Shown: positions 6,521 to 6,606 of the stretch, one piece after another
Layout of the letters: every line of letters starts with the position of its first letter
Numbering within the stretch: the stretch's first letter is position 1
From: Bacteroidota bacterium
GTDB lineage: Bacteria; Bacteroidota; Bacteroidia; Bacteroidales; Lentimicrobiaceae
DNA: 6,606 nucleotides
Assembly (NCBI GenBank): GCA_023441805.1
Contig: JAEZNO010000034.1
Location: 1-6,606, forward strand
Reading direction: 5' to 3'
The notes under the pieces: generated by a model
What the model was told of the DNA's origin: nothing
The model's database searches: none
What the model saw: only the letters and a program-made list of their open reading frames with translations
Position numbers and translations under genes: made by a program

Positions 6521-6606
6521 TAATGACAAAAGTAAACTATTTTGATTATGAACAAAGGGAGCGGCATAACCGCTCATTCAGTGAAGAATTTAAAAGAAAT
6601 AAAGTC
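6511..6606 (+). CDS. IS3-like transposase OrfA, N-terminal fragment cut by the window edge (right copy)
   Basis: In-frame for 32 codons to the last base with no stop, identical in sequence to the left fragment (96 to 1, minus). TAA at 6508-6510 closes the frame upstream, so the start is the ATG at 6511 or the one at 6523 (MTKVNYFDYEQRERHN). The segment RSFSEEFKRNKV is basic and fits the beginning of an OrfA helix-turn-helix domain. In IS3 elements OrfA is normally joined to the OrfB integrase by programmed frameshifting; none of that is in view. The gene points away from dxs. No promoter box of the phylum type is seen in the 30 bases upstream. Confidence 0.6.
   Translation, partial: MVNVMTKVNYFDYEQRERHNRSFSEEFKRNKV

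Larger units (their letters stand above)
6256..6606. repeat. Right arm of the long imperfect inverted repeat
   Basis: Counterpart of 1-290. It begins inside the last codons of dxs with AATGATGAATCGAATCGTGA (6256-6275, exact match to the left arm), holds about 70 bp of extra DNA absent from the left, then matches again from about 6363 to 6479 with scattered differences, and perfectly from 6480 to 6606. Relative to the adjoining gene it has the same orientation as the left arm: both start at the gene's 3' end and point to the IS. Confidence 0.9.
6482..6606 (+). mobile_element. Right-flank copy of the IS3-like insertion sequence, truncated
   Basis: Mirror copy of 1-125; the body of the element lies beyond the right edge. 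The tip is placed at the TG at 6482-6483, within two bases of where exact identity with the left edge begins (6480). With both copies reading outward, the four chromosomal genes lie between two inverted IS copies. The IS3 assignment rests on the short transposase start only. Confidence 0.5.

Noticed and set aside
1..6606. A linear replicon with inverted terminal repeats, or a novel mobile system carrying the four genes
   Set aside because: The terminal sequence is a coding transposase start that runs off both edges, the internal genes are standard chromosomal ones, and there is no replication or telomere gene; an assembly break at a multicopy IS explains the ends more simply.

Overview
This 6.6 kb window most likely comes from a member of the Bacteroidota, probably Bacteroidales. 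Two intergenic sites carry the phylum-type -7 promoter box (TAnnTTTG), Shine-Dalgarno sequences are mostly absent, and the repeated intergenic DNA is of a type I associate with this group (a recollection, not a search result). Four complete genes and two truncated ends of one insertion sequence are present.

Layout, left to right. Positions 1-290 are one arm of a long inverted repeat: the truncated 5' end of an IS3-like transposase gene (1-96, minus), its upstream DNA, and a degenerate intergenic repeat. A minus-strand cluster follows: a membrane-anchored endonuclease/exonuclease/phosphatase-family protein (260-1330), the K+ transporter subunit TrkH (1384-2883) and its NAD-binding RCK partner TrkA (2899-4239). 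A 133-bp divergent intergenic region (4240-4372) holds a promoter box for each direction. dxs (4373-6286, plus) encodes 1-deoxy-D-xylulose-5-phosphate synthase, the entry enzyme of the MEP isoprenoid pathway. Positions 6256-6606 are the other arm of the inverted repeat, ending in an identical truncated transposase start (6511-6606, plus).

How they work together: TrkH and TrkA form one K+ uptake system, with TrkA gating TrkH in response to bound nucleotide. dxs is an unrelated housekeeping gene on the opposite strand. The phosphatase-family gene lies 53 bp beyond trkH and may be read through from it or use its own weak promoter. The central genes look like ordinary chromosomal genes rather than cargo.

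The unusual part is at the edges. The first 127 bases equal the reverse complement of the last 127 exactly, and the match breaks at base 128. Less perfect similarity continues inward into the last codons of both outer genes, so two unrelated proteins end in nearly the same nine residues (MMNRIVSDK and MMNRIVNDE). I read this as two inverted copies of one IS, each next to a copy of the same intergenic repeat. The window probably ends where an assembler could not pass the IS. I see no new defence, biosynthetic or RNA-based system.
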